This document shows positions 24,646 to 39,555 of a stretch of 64,000 nt of DNA, piece after piece. The stretch spans positions 1 through 64,000 of the forward strand of contig JAODUP010000925.1 of assembly GCA_025642065.1 (NCBI GenBank). The letters are read 5' to 3'. Origin of the DNA: Paralvinella palmiformis (Eukaryota > Annelida > Polychaeta > Terebellida > Alvinellidae). Both the position numbers and the translations under genes were made by a program. The notes under the pieces were generated by a model that was given only the letters and a program-made list of their open reading frames with translations, searched no databases and had not been told where the DNA came from. How positions within the stretch are numbered: position 1 is the stretch's first letter; each line of letters begins with the position of its first letter.

Positions 24646-24955
24646 ATACAACTTATACATCCACTTACGGTAATTAGTCAATAAGGTGGACAATAATATT
24701 ATGGTGAACCGAAAACAATGATCTGTGACGTTTATAAACTGAATTATTTATAAACGTATATCTAAACTTCTGTTTGCAGAATAAATTTGTGTCAATTGCT
24801 TTATTATTTATTATATAGTTTATTGTTGCTTAATCACAAACAAATTGTGATACAATGAAATATATTAAATAAATCGAAAACAAACTGCAATCAAATAAGT
24901 AAATAAACTCATTGTTAACACGTCATATTTAGTACACTGACATAATTTATATGTT
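24646..24955. other. AT-rich sequence without a gene
   Basis: Nothing recognised. Confidence 0.5.
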
Positions 24956-24959
24956 TTGT

Positions 24960-25080
24960 TGTAAACCTTCAGATTGTATGGTTCGAATCCGACATATATC
25001 TATGATTGTAGGATGTTTCAAACTCCGCCATGTGTCCCAGATGTGATCAGAACTGAATATAAACAACTCAACTGCCACCA
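24960..25080 (+). mobile_element. tRNA-like SINE head fragment
   Basis: B box GGTTCGAATCC at 24980-24990, preceded by AACCTTCAGATTG (anticodon-arm-like) and followed by TGATTGTAGGATGTTTCAAAC. This matches the outer head and linker of the dimeric SINE at 18.8 kb. No A box could be assigned. Confidence 0.5.
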
Positions 25081-25766
25081 AAAGATGCTATAGGATGTAA
25101 TTATAGATTGTTATTTCTGTGTTATGATGTCGCTGAAATACACGTTCTAATGCATATATAATTAAATAAAGTCAGTATACTTTTGGAAAGATTTGCCAGC
25201 AGATACACAGATGTTTAACCAAGCTAGCGTAATTAATTACATCAGTAACATTTCTCTCACTATGGTTTACAAGCAAATGATCACAATAACCCCCTCCCCC
25301 ACAGTTAACAAAATGTGGAGGTAAATGATCTAATTAGTCACCTTCAAAATAATAAATATATTATAACTAAGTGAGAGAGAGAGAGGGTGGGGGAGAGGGG
25401 AGGGGAGAGCGGGAGGGGAGATAGAGAGAGAGAAAGGGGGGGGAGTTAGATAGTTAGATAGAGACAGATGATACAATATATTACTATTATTAATAAATGA
25501 GTCATTAAAGCATTTTTTTTGTATCACTCGTAGTAACAACTCATCATTCCCTCATTAACATGTCATTTGATATGATGTATCAATAGACTATATATCACAT
25601 ATTGTGTACATCATTATTTGTCCATAGGTAATGCTAGGAAAGGCGGCCCTATGGGAAGTTCTAATGGCAAGTTCCTGGCATTATTACACAATTACACTTT
25701 ATGTACGTGTGTGCGCTTATATTTGTGATTATATTGAATTATAAGTTGACAAATGAACGATTTAAT
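25081..25766. other. AT-rich sequence with a GA/GGGA tract
   Basis: Purine-rich tract GAGAG...GGGAGGGGAG at 25371-25455. Nothing else recognised. Confidence 0.5.
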
Positions 25767-25767
25767 G

Positions 25768-25923
25768 GGACTGCTGAGACATTACACATGTCTCAGCAAG
25801 AAAAGTCGCCACTCTGGATTCAGTCCCCCTGAAGAAACGTCCAGAGTTTGAATTCACGGTTCGAGATTCTCTGTGCCTGTGCCTTATTATACACAGCTAA
25901 AACACACATTGCCCGTGCCAGAG
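25768..25923 (+). mobile_element. Repeat family A, 3' end with unexpanded core
   Basis: GACTGCTGAGACATTACACATG to AGCTAAAACACACATTGCCCGTGCCAGA. It is the only A copy whose sequence continues past TAAAACACACA into ATTGCCCGTGCCAGA rather than into a microsatellite, and so it shows the ancestral junction. It ends 57 bases before the next A copy, in the same orientation. Confidence 0.75.
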
Positions 25924-25980
25924 ATTGAGGTTCGTGTTTTCTTTTTTACCAATTTTGTAATATTTGATATAACGGTTTAG

Positions 25981-26990
25981 TGACGAGTAGGTCATAGAAT
26001 TTATTGGATTTGTATGTTTATGAGGTATTTGATCCTCCAGCAAATATCACAAGGCATATTATGCTGCGGTTGAGATGTTCCTTTTCTGTGCGTGGAGACT
26101 GTATGTTTCCAGGTCCATGCGTTCTAAGAAAAGTTGATCTAAAGCTGTATATTCCGTGCACTATTTGCGTCTTTGGAGGCACGCCGTTTAGATGTTTGGC
26201 CTGGTTATCCAGCATTTAAATGACTGTAGCAGACACAGTACGCTCTTAAAGTATGTACTCCTGACTCAGGAATAGAAACACTGCATCGCATCTCGAGCGG
26301 TGGCATTGGACACAGCTCGCGCGGTTGGTGGGTTTTATATAACAACTTATATAATTCACCTTGGTTGTTTGTGGGAATAGAATTATCTTTCCTAGGTCCA
26401 GTTATGTCCAGTTTGTACTATGATATTCAAGATTAGCTCTAATCTGCTTGTCATAAATAACATTTAAGAACTACAATAGTTAGAATAGCATAAATTAGGT
26501 CAGGTTTGAAAATGATAGCATAGTTCAAACAGTACGGAAGCTATGACGCGCTATTACGGTCTGCTTCAGCGCAGATGTCAGTCTTTTAATAGCAATTAAG
26601 ATAAACAGTTTTAATAGTAGTCGCTTCATGACGCCTGCCCGTTGTAAAACTGATCTTTGAAGACAGTGACAATTGGGTTATATGGTTTATATAGTATTGC
26701 TTTGAAGAAAGATACAGCAATTAAAAAATAGCTATAAATAGGGCTGCTTAGATAATTAATCTAAACATTCTCACTACTGCCGTGATCTGACTTGGGTGTT
26801 CTACTCCCAAACTCCACGGCTGTAGGTGATTCGTATTTTGTTTTTGCTTGGCGGCTTAGGGACTGGTGAGACATTACACATGTCTCAGCAAGAAAAGTCG
26901 CCACTCTGGATTCAGTCCCCTGAAGAAACGTCCAGAGTTTGAATTCACAGTTCGAGATTCTCTGTGCCTTATTATACACAGCTAAAACAC
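25981..26990 (+). mobile_element. Repeat family A, longest copy
   Basis: About 1.0 kb, giving the fullest view of family A. It starts at TGACGAGTAGGTCATAG, passes CTCGCGCGGTTGGTGGG, continues almost identically to copy 1 from about 26380, carries the TATA box at 26733-26740 and ends at AGCTAAAACACAC. The frames at 26004-26219 (plus) and 26018-26215 (minus) oppose each other with no domain. The minus frame 26761-26994 is the counterpart of 381-701. No reverse transcriptase, integrase or transposase is encoded, so it is non-autonomous. Confidence 0.75.
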
Positions 26991-27057
26991 ACACTCACAC
27001 AAACAAACAAAAATATATACACATACATACATACATACATACACACACATACATATA

Positions 27058-27089
<32 letters not shown>

Positions 27090-27105
27090 CACACAAAGAT
27101 ACACA
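26991..27105. repeat. ACAA / CATA microsatellite
   Basis: CACACAAACAAACAA then CATA repeats, starting at the family A 3' junction. Confidence 0.95.
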
Positions 27106-27410
27106 AATTTGGTTGGCAGTTTGTATTATACTACTTTTAATTGATGCTGAAAAGTTACTGACATTTTTGATAACTAAACAACAAGATAAACTATATCCAT
27201 AGCTACAAGTGTGTGGATCAAGTCGGCCAGCAACTCGGCTCACGAACTATGTATCTGTCTAGAATTATAATATTACATAATTCTTTGGTAGATGTCGAAT
27301 AATGGAGCTATTCAGTACACTAGAATGATGGGTTTAGTATATCAAACAATACGCTATCTTATTATCACTCACGAATACCATTAAAATACCCGATTTTTGC
27401 TGCCACCTTG
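27106..27410. other. AT-rich sequence without a gene
   Basis: Nothing recognised. Confidence 0.5.
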
Positions 27411-27413
27411 AAT

Positions 27414-27905
27414 TCAGTGAAGAAAGCGGATCATCAAAAGCGGATTTTCAAAGTTGGTGTCGCCAATGGGAGCCCCGATTGGGGTGAAAATATGTCCAGC
27501 TTCACTGAACTGAAGCGCTAGCTGGCAGGGGAGTGTTTTTTCTCTCGAAGAACAGCTGTTTGATAATTGGCCAAGCCACGACTGTCATCATCTCTGTAGA
27601 TGGACTCAGTGGATACTCATCAAGCTGCGTTAGAGCTGTTGAATTGTCACGCTTTTTAACAAATAAATTGTCATCTTTATTCGAATGGTCTGATGGCTGT
27701 CAGATCGTCTGGTGTTGCCTCCTGCATTACAGTCAGGCGCTGCTTGATGAACCTCAGGCCCTTCCTCGACTAGAATCGAAACATCGTCGACATATATGGC
27801 TACGGGTGTTGCCCGGACCCATTTCCCCCTTCGCGGCATTATACTTTGCTCTACACATTCACGTCCGTCATAATCACTTTCGAATCCAAACTGATCTCAC
27901 TGGAT
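27414..27905 (-). pseudogene. hAT-family transposase, C-terminal remnant
   Basis: On the minus strand one frame reads STALTQLDEYPLSPST...VVAWPII (the usual acidic linker, L-EY and W), then NTPLPASASVQ. After a one-base frame change it continues FSEAGHIFTP...TNFENPLLMIRFLH and stops at 27414-27416. This is the hAT C-terminal dimerisation region: PASSA, ERVFS-AG-I, then FE-L--I--. The SER residues of the motif are lost at the frameshift. Upstream (27630-27839) another frame is open and may hold part of the preceding region, again shifted. No DDE catalytic segment is recognisable. The locally high GC and the terminal-repeat-like sequence at 28190-28385 support one decayed element. Confidence 0.7.
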
Positions 27906-27954
27906 CCGGAACGCGAATACGCTCGTGATTGGACTGTATTAATAACTCTTGCTA

Positions 27955-28115
27955 AATGGATTGGCGCCTCTGTGATATGGTTGGTAGTGCGTTGACCACA
28001 GACCACAACCACTTGAGTTCGAATCTCGGCGTGAGCATATCTGAAGGGTGTTTCATTTTTAACTTCGCTTCATTACTTTTGGAGGTCGCTCGGCCATCAA
28101 TCAATCATTAATCAC
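27955..28115 (+). mobile_element. SINE-1 copy inside the hAT remnant
   Basis: GCGCCTCTGTGATATGGTTGGTAGTGCG (A-box region, altered), GAGTTCGAATCTCGG (B box), GTGTTTCATTTTTAACTTCGC and GGAGGTCGCTCGGCC. It breaks off after the last motif into CATCAATCAATC. Lying between the transposase remnant and the hAT end, it inserted after the hAT did. Confidence 0.7.
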
Positions 28116-28189
28116 GTGCCAAATGGATTCACCTGATGATTAAAATGAAATATCCCCGGATGGAGCGCCATCGGGCGACTTAACTTATG

Positions 28190-28385
28190 ACTAAAAAGGT
28201 AACAAAAATATCGCGAAGTAACTGAAAGTAACGAATTAAAAAGTAGCGTTACCGCAAATAAAACTACTTCGTTACAAGTAAAAGTAGTTAGTTGAATTTC
28301 ACTTCGCTACTTCTAGTTACTAGAAAAAAAAAACCCTACTCAAGTAGAGTAACGAAGTAGTTTTACTTCGTTACATGATATCCGT
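28190..28385. repeat. GTAAC-rich inverted-repeat end of the hAT-like element
   Basis: Multiple AAGTAACG / GTTAC motifs. AAAACTACTTCGTTAC at about 28260 and its exact complement GTAACGAAGTAGTTTT near 28349 form a 16-bp inverted repeat, and the second is itself followed by ACTTCGTTAC. Ends packed with AAGTAACG-type motifs occur in some hAT elements. Position 5' of the transposase remnant (minus strand) fits. Confidence 0.5.
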
Positions 28386-30329
28386 GATAACAGAAGACTT
28401 TGGAAATGCGGTTATAGAGATGAACAAAGTAAGCATTTTATGCTATGTATCTACAGAAATTAGAACAAAATGTGATATCTTCTCAGAAAACATTTTATCT
28501 ACAGCGAGTGTTTTATGATACTGCTGAAGATGCAGTATTCAACTGTTTCGGCATCTTTGTTTCTTTCCATTGTCTGCTAAAATATTTATTTCTAGACAGC
28601 TTTCAGCTAATCATAATTTAAATAAATTTACTTCAATTACTTTTTAATGCAATAATTGTTATACGACAATCTCACAGAAAAAAAGTATGACAAGCCGTGT
28701 TATAAATATGAAATATTCAAACAAAGCCAAAAAGACTCGCTCGTAAGATAGGCGACGAATTTCACTAACGCGAAATTCTCATCGTGATAAGTAGCATATA
28801 TTTATATTCATATGCATACATATACACATTTATATATCAGGTAATTAATTACCCTATAATCGTACGATAAGCTTTCCAACATCAGTCCATGTCCAACATT
28901 TCTAACATTCTATTTTCAGCAGATCTTTGTTCAGAGATAGTAAATATCATTAGAATGAGAATTCAATTAATATTATTTATAAATTGAAATATTTCAGTTT
29001 CACAAATAGCATAAGAAGTTTAAACTGAATTACCTCGTTAAGTATTTTATCAGTATTATGTTTAATATCAAATCATAATGTCAATATGACTGATTATTAT
29101 TACTCTAATAGCAGAATTGTCGTCATTTTACGAGATCTAATTGAATAAGAAATTGCTTTATTTATTAATTCTTATCCAATAATTAGTTCTATTCTTAATT
29201 AACAGTTACGATTAGTAGAGATATGGAAAGATAACTGTGTTAAATAATGATGATGATGATGATGAGGAGGAGGAGGAAGAATCTGAAATTGTTCAAGGTT
29301 ATTAGGAAGATAAAGGTTTGTTTGGTATTTTGAAAAATATTCATATAATACGAAATGTTATGTAATTTAAAGCTACAAATAACGAATTTTATTGTTGTTT
29401 TCGAGTCACTTTTATCCATACTGGAAGCTGAATGGTTCACTAAGTAACAGATTAATTTACTTCATTTAATTGTCGGATTAAATATAAATGCATTATAAAA
29501 TAAACTTTTATATACTTATCATAAATGCGAATATACTTAACCGACTATTCCAGAACAGTTGATATCTTCTTTATGAAATCACAAAACAGGATAATATCAA
29601 TTCTAGTTCTATGATGTATGATTGATCATATTGTCAAAGATATTGTTAGTTTACTCCATTCATTTGATATACATATTTCATATACAAAATCAATTCTTAG
29701 CCCAACAACTTTACGTTAAGATGAAGTCAGTAGAGTTGTGTTTGTGATTCACCAATTAGATACGTAATGTCACCAGGGAGTTCAGTTTGTAATATACTGT
29801 TTGAGTAATTATAAAACAAGTATTATTCATTTATCTAAATTACCCAATGATAAAACATTAAAAACAAAAACGTTCCACATATCGTCAATCTTTTCATTAA
29901 GTAAAATATTAATACCGATTTTTTTACATATGAATTAATATAAATTACGCAAACATGCATAATTACATGTTAACATCTTAAGAACATACCCTACCTAAAA
30001 CATTCTTCACACGTATTATCGAAATATATTCAAAACATACATACATCCGCGGACAGCGTATTTCTATTTTAATATTCTACTAAGAAGTTAGACTTCTACC
30101 AACGCCTCTGTATTCGTATATCTAAGTGAACTCTTGTCTATTAGATAAAGATATTTATAAAACTTAAGATTATCTTGCCATATATTATTGTAGATACTTG
30201 TGTCTCAATCATATATGGATGATTATATTTGGTATTGAGATACATTGTGTCTAGATTTTAGGTTTTAGGTTTTGTTGTTCGGGGAGAATCCCCAGGCTGT
30301 CGCTTAAACAGTCTAGATTTTGATATCGC

Positions 30330-30330
<1 letters not shown>
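28386..30330. other. AT-rich sequence without a gene
   Basis: A GAT then GAG trinucleotide tract at about 29247-29277. Nothing else recognised. Confidence 0.5.
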
Positions 30331-31030
<700 letters not shown>

Positions 31031-31308
31031 CTATTTTTATTATTAACATATTGAAAGATACAACTGGACAATATAACATGCTTTACAATAAACTGATTTT
31101 AATTAGTGTAATATTTTGCCAATTGCCAATAATTCAAGGTATTTTGATCAATCTGATCTTCTCATATGATTAGAATTGTTACTTGATTAAAATGTGCATA
31201 AGGGAAGACTGCAAAATGAATTTTAAAAGAGCTAGATGTGACATATTTCTAGAAACATTTTACTTCCAATACAATCAACCAACCAATCAACCAGTCAAAA
31301 ATCCGTCT
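31031..31308. other. AT-rich sequence without a gene
   Basis: Nothing recognised. Confidence 0.5.
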
Positions 31309-31355
31309 ATCGATCCATCCATCCATCCATCCATCCATCCACCCATCCATCCATC

Positions 31356-31436
<81 letters not shown>

Positions 31437-31445
31437 ACACACACT

Positions 31446-31476
<31 letters not shown>

Positions 31477-31490
31477 TCTCACACACACAC

Positions 31491-31519
<29 letters not shown>
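31309..31519. repeat. (CCAT)n, (CA)n, (CATA)n compound microsatellite
   Basis: CCAT at about 31314-31356, interrupted CA to about 31490, then CATA. The long Cys/Val and His/Thr frames on both strands are artefacts. Confidence 0.95.
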
Positions 31520-33422
<1,903 letters not shown>

Positions 33423-33905
33423 CATGGTTCATATAGGTAGGATTTATTCAGTTATTCGAACCTAGAATAAAGCTGAGGTCAGCATCTGAGGTGTCGAAAT
33501 GTTTTATATATAGGTTTCTTTTGGACCACAGATAATTACTGTTGAATGTAAACTGTGGTGTCAAAATAGTTTATGATATGTATGTAGCAAGTCAGCATTG
33601 AACCACACGCACGTGTTGGTTCCTGAGAGCTGTGGTATCAAATGGTATGTTTTACGTGCTTCCGCTTTTTGTACGTAGCCTGCATGTAGCCGCTTTCCTG
33701 TGGGCGTGACATATTTGTCGCGTACGAAAAACGAATTAGCTGGTTCCCACAGGAAATGCGGAAGTAGGGAACATTTTATATTTAGATTGATGTGTGTATA
33801 GTTGTATTTAGATTTAGATTTATGGAGGTAGGTCTCGAAGGATGTTTAGATATGTTGATGCTCAGTGCCTGTTGCTTCTCTGTAAGCATCCTAAAACACG
33901 CGCTA
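33423..33905 (+). mobile_element. Repeat family B, partial copy (Y only)
   Basis: It starts at GGTTCATATAGGTAGGATTT, just downstream of the TATA box of full copies, carries AATAAA at about 33472 and the complete CCTGTGGG / CCCACAGG stem-loop. It then lacks about 52 bases (the CTGATGAGTAGACC segment) and resumes at GGGAACATTTTAT. It ends GCATCCTAAAACACGCGCT, without a long microsatellite. Confidence 0.75.
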
Positions 33906-34820
33906 CCCCCCTCTCCCATATATATATATATTTTATCCTAATTTGCGAAAGAAATATTGTGCCCTTTAGCTAATTATGTGAAAGCCATTTGGTAGCAAGA
34001 TCTTAGACAACTGATGGTACAAGTCATTATTTTTTATTAACCACTACGCTATCGGAGTGCCATATTTATATAAATATGTGTATATACATGTAAAGGTGTT
34101 GACTGTTATTGATTTGCTTGTTTACTTACCCATGTCTACATATCTTTGTCTAGCTATGTATATGTCCGTGTCAATATTTGTCTTTGAGGATTTAGACTGG
34201 TTTCTATGGAATTACCTATCCATGTATCAACAGACACCAGTCCCAATATCCCTGATTGTGATCTATCCATCCAACCATCGTGATCCAGTCTCTAACATGA
34301 TCCAGTTTCTAATATGATCCAGTCTCTAACATTATCCAGTCTCTAACATGATCCAGCCGCTAGCATGATCCAGTCTTTCCATACACCTCATTTATCATAT
34401 ACCTCTAGCTCTTCTTGTTTTAGCACACACATTATCTAAATCTCAGTACAATCTGATGCAATCGTCAACTGCCAGGATGTATTAAATGGCAAGCTGCCAA
34501 TATTATATCCATAATCCACGGTTGGTCATCTTACAAACAGATAACTTTATCGGTGAATCCATTAACGAGATGGTGAAACACCAATATCGTGCTATTGGAC
34601 TCGAACCTATTACCAAACATTTCACCTCATCATATTACCACTGAGTACGTGTCATACTAATTCAGCCAAAGGTGTCTGTCATTAGACTATAAAAACATCC
34701 CGTTGGTGGAATTTGATGACATTCTTCACAAAACAAAGATCAAATACAAAATATGCTTTGTTTATAGATAATATTACACCTAAATCCTCATTAAATATCA
34801 AATTAATTTAATTCCCTGCA
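33906..34820. other. AT-rich sequence with a 17-bp minisatellite
   Basis: About six units of ATGATCCAGTCTCTAAC (17 bp) at 34279-34376, with substitutions. The rest, including the 86-codon frame at 34057-34317, has no recognisable gene. Confidence 0.6.
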
Positions 34821-34825
34821 TATCA

Positions 34826-35287
34826 ATAGACTGGTCTAAGCGAACTGCGTTGCATCGGTTACCAACTGCGGTCTCGGGTTAGAAACAACTATGGTACCCG
34901 CTGTTAATAGGGATGACTTTGTAAACATTCTACAAAGAAAAAAAGGTTTTAACTAGACAGGCCGGACCATGACAGCCACGGACATCACACTGAACGTTAT
35001 TTAGTTTAGTGCCATATATCTATTGGATGAAGTATATGCCATTCCTATTAAATGCAAAATTATGATCTGGAGATTACATACCCTTAATGTACTATAAATA
35101 CAATCCAAATATATCTGGTAAATAGCCTATATACAGCTTTTTAGTAAGACATTTATCGGCCACTACTACACGCATAAATAGCCATCCAACACGGTGATTC
35201 TTAGACTTCTAACCCGAGACCGTAGTGTGAAATTCAGCCGTATGATGGCGCAAGGGGTAATTGACTCGGTCTATTGGAAGTTGTTTG
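34826..35287. repeat. Inverted pair of tRNA-like sequences
   Basis: CTGCGGTCTCGGGTTAGAA at about 34866-34884 (plus) recurs on the minus strand at about 35207-35226 as CTACGGTCTCGGGTTAGAA. Each is preceded by CAATAGAC (34828; minus 35277). The stretches look like decayed tRNA-like heads, where GGGTTAGAA would derive from a GGTTCGAA B box. About 320 bases of unrelated sequence lie between the arms. Confidence 0.45.
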
Positions 35288-35289
35288 CT

Positions 35290-36178
35290 TATAATTATTT
35301 TTATAAATCTTATAATTATATGTTACATAACTTTAATACAGTTACAGTAACATAGCCACACAGATAGAAATAAAATAAACAAATAGATAACTGATGGAAC
35401 TATTATCTAAATGATGTCTGTTGTTTCTCTGTTTCCCAAAATATATTCAACTTTTATTTTAGTTGTTTTATACTAATTTATTACCATCTAGAAATGTTAA
35501 TCTTCGCACCAAATGGTATTTTATTGGTGGTGTACTTGTGAAACCATAATGTACTCGTAAATAGCTTTACCTAATGGAATATTTAATGGTGTACAAAGTA
35601 CATGGATCATAAATAGCTCAAGCTGAGCTTTTACCGTAAATATGTTGTGACTGAAGAATATTTGTTAAAATCTGAAAGTATGCTTTTGGGGATTAGAAAA
35701 ACAGACTGCTTGATACATGCCATGATACAAACATGGTTATAGGCATGTGAACAAAACAACATATAGTTATCTCTCTCTATCTCTCTCCCCCTCACTCTCT
35801 CCCTGGCTGTCTGTTTGGACCGCGGGGTGTTCCCTGAAATATTCCCCCAATGAGTCATCACCATCTGGATTAGTTCCTGGATTTTGGTGGATTGGCGTCC
35901 CACATTATTTCCCCATAGAATTTATATCCGGTTAAAACGCAAATTGTGCTAAACGTTGAGGAATTTTGTAACGCTACTGGATCTGTGGCCAGGGATACAA
36001 AGTCGAAGAAATAGTACAATGACATCTTATATATTTACTGATTGAAGTTGCCTCAATAGATGATAAGTTCTACATAACTTCTTTACATGTTTAATACACT
36101 AACACATTTATAATATTAGCAAATCATGGAATTATTTTCATTTGTGAGAAGATAGCAAATAATGCATGTTTATAATAA
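35290..36178. other. AT-rich sequence without a gene
   Basis: Nothing recognised beyond a short TC-rich tract at about 35770-35805. Confidence 0.5.
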
Positions 36179-36640
<462 letters not shown>

Positions 36641-36848
36641 ACAGACATGTACACACACATGCACACACACATACGAACACATATACAAGATGATAATGAG
36701 ACACTTAACAAATTAGAATCACAGTTTTATGGGTTTTCTAATTAACGTTCTTACACTATATTACAATAACAATATTTCGCTAATAATTCTTGTATTACTC
36801 TTACATTAAGTAGGGCTAGTATTATTAATATTCTTCTTATTATTATTA
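36641..36848. other. AT-rich sequence without a gene
   Basis: CA/CATA remnants up to about 36690, then nothing recognised. Confidence 0.5.
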
Positions 36849-36849
36849 T

Positions 36850-36910
36850 TACGGCCCATTTAGCCTACCATGTGCACAAAAGTGGTCGTAAAACACCAAT
36901 CATCATCATC

Positions 36911-36943
<33 letters not shown>

Positions 36944-37104
36944 GTAGTAGTAGTAGTAGTAGTAGTTGTTGTAGTAGTCTGCTGCTAGTACGTGTACTGT
37001 ACTAAAACTAATAGTATTACACCACCACGATCATCCCCACTACCAATAACAACATCAACATCGACAACAACAACAACCACTACTATTAATACTATTACTA
37101 CTAC

Positions 37105-37175
<71 letters not shown>

Positions 37176-37230
37176 CAACAACAACAACAACACTACTACT
37201 ACTACTACTACTACTACTATAATAATAATA
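36850..37230 (+). mobile_element. SINE-1 3' fragment with long trinucleotide tail
   Basis: GGCCCATTTAGCCTACCATG through CAAAAGTGGTCGTAAAACACC (36853-36894) is the SINE-1 3' end, followed by ATC and then ATT, AGT, AAC, ACT and AAT repeats up to 37230. It suggests that the tail of a SINE insertion seeded the trinucleotide array. Confidence 0.65.
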
Positions 37231-38635
37231 TTAATTACGTTTATGTCACTTATCACAATAATGTATACTATGATTTATTAACCAGTTGTCATCGTCTGCT
37301 GTAGTATGATAAATGACGTAATCTAGTAGAGGCAACATTATAGAATATAGTCTAAATTTCAAGGTCATACATCACAGTAAAAGTCAATTATAGGAGAGAT
37401 TCTGGAAGAAGTAAATAATAATATATTTGATTGGTTGTAGAAAATATTTCGCTATCAGAAAGATATTCGCTTCGTAATGTAAAATTCATTAAACGTTATG
37501 TGCATGAAAACTGGTTTACCATTACAACGACAACAATAACAACACTAACAGCAACAACAACAAAGAAAAGGGACGACAATGAACATCACGACCACGACAA
37601 AGGTAACAAGAGCAAACGATTCTCCTTTATTTAGTTTCAGTAAATCTTTATGACATAATTTACCAACTTTCATTACCTTGGTAATTCACATCAAATAGTT
37701 TATTATATAAAGAACTATACTTGATAGAATCATAAATAATAGTCGGTATTAGTAGTCAATGATATTTACAAGGAAACATATAGAACAATGGAGGGATGAA
37801 CAAACAGAAACAGTAGTATTAATGAATGTGTCAACAATTATGATTTATGCAAACTATTTTCTAAACAGAACAAATATCAATGTGTCTGTAGCGAGCTTTC
37901 TATGCTTTCTAATGAAATATTTAATCGCTTGGAAAACTCTGTTGACAGATGTCAAAGACAACAATTTGATTAATTTGTTTCCATTAGTGACCTTTGATCA
38001 TGATATAGAGATGATATATAAAAGCTGAGACACTTTTACAACATCTAGTTTTATATCGTAGCTGACTGAAATGTTATTATAATCCGCCATTGGTAGTGGC
38101 TCAGCACAGAATGATGGCACGATTATCTCCAAACAATAGTCAGAATCAGAATGTCTGACGTCATATGACAATATGTAACGTAACAGATATATCCAAAAAC
38201 AAGGTGACGCCATTTAACATGATCAGTCACCGAAAATCTGGTTATACCAGAAATTAATCTTAAAACAATGAGTTCCAAATATTTATTTATATAAGATATT
38301 AATGTTATGTACGATAATAAAACTGATGTAAACGTTTTAGTTTCTCTATAACACTAATCATCTTGGTTATTCTGTAGATCATGGATTTAGTACACTTCCA
38401 TTGTTTTATCAGAAATGTTATATAATTTCGACAAACAATAAAAATAACGATATTTATTTATGTTCGATCTTATCGTTCTTACCATATGCATACCTAATAT
38501 TTAACTAGAAGCTAAAGATATTATACATGTTTGCTCTCGCGTATTTATAGGTGTTTGTGAATATGCTTGCTATATGTTTATTGTGTGTATGTTTGAATGC
38601 TAAAGCCATATCCAATGTATATACATGTACAGTAT
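37231..38635. other. AT-rich sequence without a gene
   Basis: Frames at 37431-37634, 37759-38028 and 37998-38213 have no recognisable domain. No gene called. Confidence 0.5.
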
Positions 38636-38639
38636 GAGT

Positions 38640-38985
<346 letters not shown>

Positions 38986-38989
38986 AAAT

Positions 38990-39515
38990 CAGAGACCCAA
39001 TCATCATTCTAAGATATAATGGGGCAGAATCTCACTAAATAAAACTAAGTATAGTAAAGCTGTCAACAATAATTATATAATTATGGACTGATATAAATAC
39101 AATATGGAGGTCTATACCTGTATGCTGCTACATCGAAGACAAGGAGTAATATAACTGTTTTTCTATATATTATTAGAAATATTGTTTCAAGTGTCCATCT
39201 ATGACAATTACCACTTTTCTCTGTCTTAACATTTAAAATCAGGTTTTTATAGTTTGCGCTGTTATTATAAATAAGGAAACTTATCGCTGACTAAATATTT
39301 GTCTAAAATAGAACAGCTTGTGTTTAATACGTCAGAGTTACAATGTATTCTAAACATGTTAATTAAAAAACTGAAATATGTAATATAATGACAGCTATAA
39401 TCGTCAGTAGAATAATGTTTTGACGATAACAGTGTAAAGGCAGGAAATTGAACCGAAATTAATGAGATAATTGGCATTGTTTATAACTAATTCAAATGAT
39501 CTAGACACAGGCTAG

Positions 39516-39555
<40 letters not shown>

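Noticed and set aside
27533..27928. 131-codon plus-strand gene
   Set aside because: It is the antisense shadow of the hAT transposase relic on the minus strand, which has recognisable motifs.
30255..30310. Telomere-like TTTAGG repeats
   Set aside because: Only three loose GATTTTAGGTTTTAGGTTTT units occur and the usual animal TTAGGG array is absent.
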